A stretch of DNA of 64,000 nucleotides, from the NCBI RefSeq assembly GCF_910596095.1, contig NC_056551.1, positions 2,604,001 to 2,668,000 of the forward strand, read 5' to 3'. Both the position numbers and the translations under genes were made by a program. Under the pieces are notes generated by a model, which was not told the origin of the DNA, searched no databases, and was given only the letters and a program-made list of their open reading frames with translations. How positions within the stretch are numbered: the stretch's first letter is position 1; every line of letters begins with the position of its first letter. Origin of the DNA: Thunnus maccoyii (taxonomy: Eukaryota > Chordata > Actinopteri > Scombriformes > Scombridae). This document shows, piece after piece, positions 61,955-64,000 of this stretch.

Positions 61955-63817
61955 GATAAGACTAAAGGTAATGAGTACTCAAAGTATCACAAGAGACAAC
62001 AAAAACACTGTAATGTCATCACTGTGTGTGTCAAACGTGCTCTGCGTGAGCTGCTGTAACTGACTCACTGTGAGTCCGGCTCGTTCCAGGAAGCCTCTCA
62101 TGGCCTGGAGCTGCAGCTGAGGGTGGCTCCGCTCTTGGCGTACCTGATCCAGAGCGCTGGCATTAGTCTGTAGTGTGTTCAGAGTGCAAATGGCATCCTG
62201 CAGCAAAAAAAGCAAAGAGTAACAAACAAGTCAACCATGGAATGAACTATGCAGGTAACTTCTTCAGTCAGCAGAGCAACAGATGAAGAAGAAGAGTCAG
62301 GGTCTCATCACTGACAGCCACTTGTATTGATTCACAGATTGAAGTCCAGCTCTTATACATCACTTGATGAGATGAATGACTTAGTCAGCTAATGTCAAAA
62401 GATAGAGAGAAAAGGGAAAATAAAGAGAAAATCCACTGTGATAAAACAATCAGTTGATTAATCGATAATTTATCTTTAATAGGATTTGCTGCTTTCTATC
62501 ACTAAACTGAACATTGTTGGGTTTTGGACTTGTGTTCGGGGAATTCAGGATGAGCAGTTTTCACTTTAATTTTCAGACAGGTTATGTCAGTGTCATGTTA
62601 TTTCTATAATAACAGCAAGCTCAGTTTTATTTAGCACGTTTCAACTTGTTCATCTTTTCACACTCAGTTTCAAGTATGTCACTAAAGGATAAGTTGGTGA
62701 TATTCTAGATTTTTTCTATTAGCAGAGGTTCCCAACCTGCAAGCCGTGGACCAGTCTCAGGCCCCGGAACATTTGCTACTAGACCGAGAGGAGACAATGT
62801 GATTTGGCAAAAACAGCTGAATTATGATCGTTTAACTTGATGGGCTATTATAGGTTATTTTTCCAGTAATGACATTGAACATGAAGCAGTCTGTGCTGCA
62901 TTCTTCTTTACACTCCTGCAAAGACATAGTTTGGGAACTCCTGCAATCAAGCACCAAATGTGGATTAATCTGCAGTTGAAAATAGTCCCCAACAAATGCA
63001 CCATTACCTCCTGTTTGAGTAATGTTTGCTTAAACTACAATGACCAGCTGTTTTCTGGGAATTACTGAGCCTTTTTTGTAATGAAACTTTTCAAAGATTC
63101 ATGTCTTCGGTAGGAACTGATGCAGCTGGGGCTGGGAGCCACAGACAGGAGGCTAGGTAGTACTGAGACCCTGTTTACACATGGTATTAACATCCGTCTC
63201 AGGTAATCCCATCACAAGTGGACAGCTCTAAATACAGGTGTGAACGCACCCAAGACGCATTGAAGACAGACTGAGATTCGATCACTCAGACCACATTCGT
63301 GGGTGGTCTGGGCCGCATGTGGCCACATTCGTTTAGCAGTGTAAACACAATGCGTCCTGGACCACATTGAAGGAGCGCCTACTCAACTGACGTCCTCTAT
63401 TTTCTATATGGTCTTTGCGGACGGAAATGATGTTCGTGTTTATTTGCATATAGAGCGGGGAAGTGAGATCCGATCACAAGTGGCTACTCAAGATGCATGT
63501 TAATGCCAAGTGTAAACAGGGCCTGAGAGAGACTAACACATTGTTGGTTTTGGTCTTTTTGTGATATTTGAGAAAAATAAGAAACCACAGAATATCACCA
63601 GCCCTGTCATTTAAGCAATTAGACAAACTTTAGAGTCACCCAAACAAATATTGGAGCTGCTCCATAGACAGTGATTAATAGAACAGCTGCACTGAGACAC
63701 TATGACAGAAGCTATGATGATGACTTTACCCAACACATTTTCATTTCAATAAAACCCATTAGATAAAGTATCTCCATCAGCCTCCCGCATTAAATAAAAG
63801 GTCTTTCAGCTTACCAT
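52761..63817 (-). CDS. fpgs: Folylpolyglutamate synthase, 15 coding exons
   Basis: ATP-dependent addition of glutamates to folates, retaining them in cytosol and mitochondria. Coding exons: 63817-63815, 62197-62069, 61905-61852, 61525-61461, 59923-59809, 58650-58573, 58324-58263, 57518-57416, 56920-56843, 56695-56548, 55664-55581, 55423-55273, 54666-54591, 53669-53603, 53137-52761. They total 1590 nt, 529 residues, with every phase consistent. ATP loop TGTKGKGS (residues 57-64) spans exons 3/4; then [47 protein letters not shown]-type block in exon 7 ([14 protein letters not shown]), [49 protein letters not shown], and C-terminal [20 protein letters not shown]. The first exon supplies only Met, giving the cytosolic form (human starts MEYQDAVRMLNTLQTN there). 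The exon 6 donor GTTCGC is weak but required by frame. Confidence 0.95.
53260..53430 (-). repeat. Dispersed repeat family B copy in fpgs intron
   Basis: Reverse copy: 'gatagagccaggctagctag', 'gttatgctaagctaa', ending 'tttctcaaaattcctttaaa'; same family as 31040-31250. Confidence 0.6.
54139..54519. mobile_element. Non-autonomous DNA transposon with about 34-bp inverted ends
   Basis: Left end starts AAAGGTCCAGTATGTAGAAT and continues TTAGTGGCATCTAG; the right end, reverse complemented, starts AAAGGACCAGTGTGTAGGAT and continues TTAGTGGCATCTAG. About 380 bp with no ORF of its own. I recognise it as a MITE common in percomorph introns. A target duplication is unclear. Lies in the fpgs intron between 54591 and 53669. 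Confidence 0.75.
54935..55105 (+). repeat. Dispersed repeat family C copy
   Basis: Contains 'atctcgacaattgttcatcc', 'aagtgcagtgatgagtgtga' and 'gtttggatgagcggttctcg'. An inverted copy lies at about 38275-38450 in a nadk2 intron. Confidence 0.65.
56120..56345 (-). repeat. Dispersed repeat shared with 29220-29600 and 36190-36380
   Basis: Shares 'agaaaaagctctaaaaagcc' and 'actgtacac.acctgct..gca' and a 'ctagctggtgaa' type block with sequence at 29330-29430. Lies in an fpgs intron. Confidence 0.5.
60755..60913 (-). mobile_element. Truncated copy of the Harbinger-like MITE
   Basis: Reverse-orientation partial copy of the element at 63167-63523. It keeps one terminus ('aataccaggtgtaaacaggg' then cc) and about 140 bp of the adjacent internal sequence, including 'gtccacttgtgatgggatca' and 'atgcgtcttggttgca'. 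The other end is missing. Confidence 0.75.
60966..60983 (+). repeat. C18 homopolymer followed by CT repeat
   Basis: About 18 C then a short (CT)n tract, in an fpgs intron. Confidence 0.8.
61911..61950 (+). repeat. (AC)n microsatellite beside fpgs exon 3
   Basis: About 20 AC units ending five bases before the splice acceptor of the exon at 61905. On the minus strand the intron ends in (GT)n then CAAAG, so the usual polypyrimidine tract is replaced by GT repeat. Confidence 0.85.
62925..63620 (-). repeat. Dispersed repeat family A copy interrupted by a MITE
   Basis: Read on the minus strand it starts 'ggtgatattctgtggtttct', continues to 'ttagtctctctca', is broken by the element at 63167-63523, and resumes with 'ctgtctgtggctc', 'aaaacagctggtcattgtag' and 'tttgttggggac'. 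It parallels the uninterrupted copy at 14515-14880. A 5' fragment of the same family is at 62690-62725 (+). Confidence 0.75.
63167..63523 (+). mobile_element. Harbinger-like MITE with 3-bp target duplication, in fpgs intron 1
   Basis: Left end GACCCTGTTTACACATGG and 'tattaacat' mirrors the right end (reverse complement GGCCCTGTTTACACTTGG then 'cattaacat'). TGA flanks both sides (63164-63166 and 63524-63526). 357 bp, no ORF. A 3-bp duplication with G-rich ends fits PIF/Harbinger-type MITEs, although TGA is not the usual TWA site. Confidence 0.75.
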
Positions 63818-63870
63818 TTCTGTCAGGCCTCCAAGTCACTATTCCTGCCTGACAGTGCTGCTGCATCACG

Positions 63871-63877
63871 TTTTATA
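63871..63877 (-). promoter_or_regulatory. TATA box of the fpgs promoter
   Basis: TATAAAA on the minus strand, 54 bases upstream of the Met-only first exon. A start about 30 bases downstream (near 63845) would leave a leader of about 28 nt and exclude the out-of-frame ATG at 63867. Position-based inference. Confidence 0.5.
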
Positions 63878-64000
63878 GCAGGTATGCTCTCATCCACCTT
63901 CATCACAGACACACCCCTCTGACCCCACCCTGCTGCAGCAAGGACATCCCACTGGTGATGTTTCTGGAAAACTTTCTTATAATACCATTTCTTCTTCAAT

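Noticed and set aside
63816-63867. ATG at 63867 as the fpgs start
   Set aside because: Its frame does not continue into the exon at 62197 with the FPGS sequence; only the ATG at 63817 does.

Overview
This is a 64 kb piece of a vertebrate nuclear chromosome, almost certainly a teleost fish and most likely a spiny-rayed (percomorph) one. The evidence is split genes with GT-AG introns, vertebrate protein families, AT-rich introns, and many short dispersed transposon copies of kinds familiar from fish genomes. The percomorph placement is an inference from repeats I recognise, not from a search.

Layout, left to right. (1) 206-342, minus: first coding exon of smyd1, a muscle SET/MYND methyltransferase; the rest lies to the left of the window. 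(2) 5818-9605, minus: spr (sepiapterin reductase), three exons, complete. (3) 9606-16777: intergenic, with a 1.4 kb element built of internal tandem repeats. (4) 16778-25920 (5' UTR exon probably near 28050-28270), minus: slc1a3 (EAAT1/GLAST glutamate transporter), nine coding exons. (5) 33760-39569, plus: nadk2 (mitochondrial NAD kinase), twelve exons. (6) 45258-50615, minus: skp2 (F-box/LRR subunit of SCF ubiquitin ligase), ten exons. (7) 52761-63817, minus: fpgs (folylpolyglutamate synthase), fifteen exons. I assembled every gene exon by exon with consistent intron phase. The predicted lengths (267, 526, 433, 420 and 529 residues for spr, slc1a3, nadk2, skp2 and fpgs) are close to the human proteins.

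The genes are not an operon and share no single pathway. slc1a3-nadk2-skp2 keeps the order of human 5p13.2, although RANBP3L, which lies between SLC1A3 and NADK2 in human, is not visible here. slc1a3 and nadk2 are head to head; nadk2 and skp2 are tail to tail. spr and smyd1 have human counterparts on 2p and fpgs on 9q34, so the window joins blocks that are separate in mammals.

The remaining DNA is introns and spacers rich in transposon remains: two LINE reverse-transcriptase relics, two hAT transposase relics (one keeping inverted ends and a near-perfect 8-bp duplication), two TTAA-flanked non-autonomous elements, a Harbinger-like MITE family with a nested insertion whose empty site is also in the window, and several other repeat families. 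I found no previously undescribed gene system. The most useful observations concern gene structure (a Met-only first exon in fpgs, a 14-nt first coding exon in skp2, a shifted N-terminus in slc1a3, an NNAG to NNAA change in spr) and the repeats.
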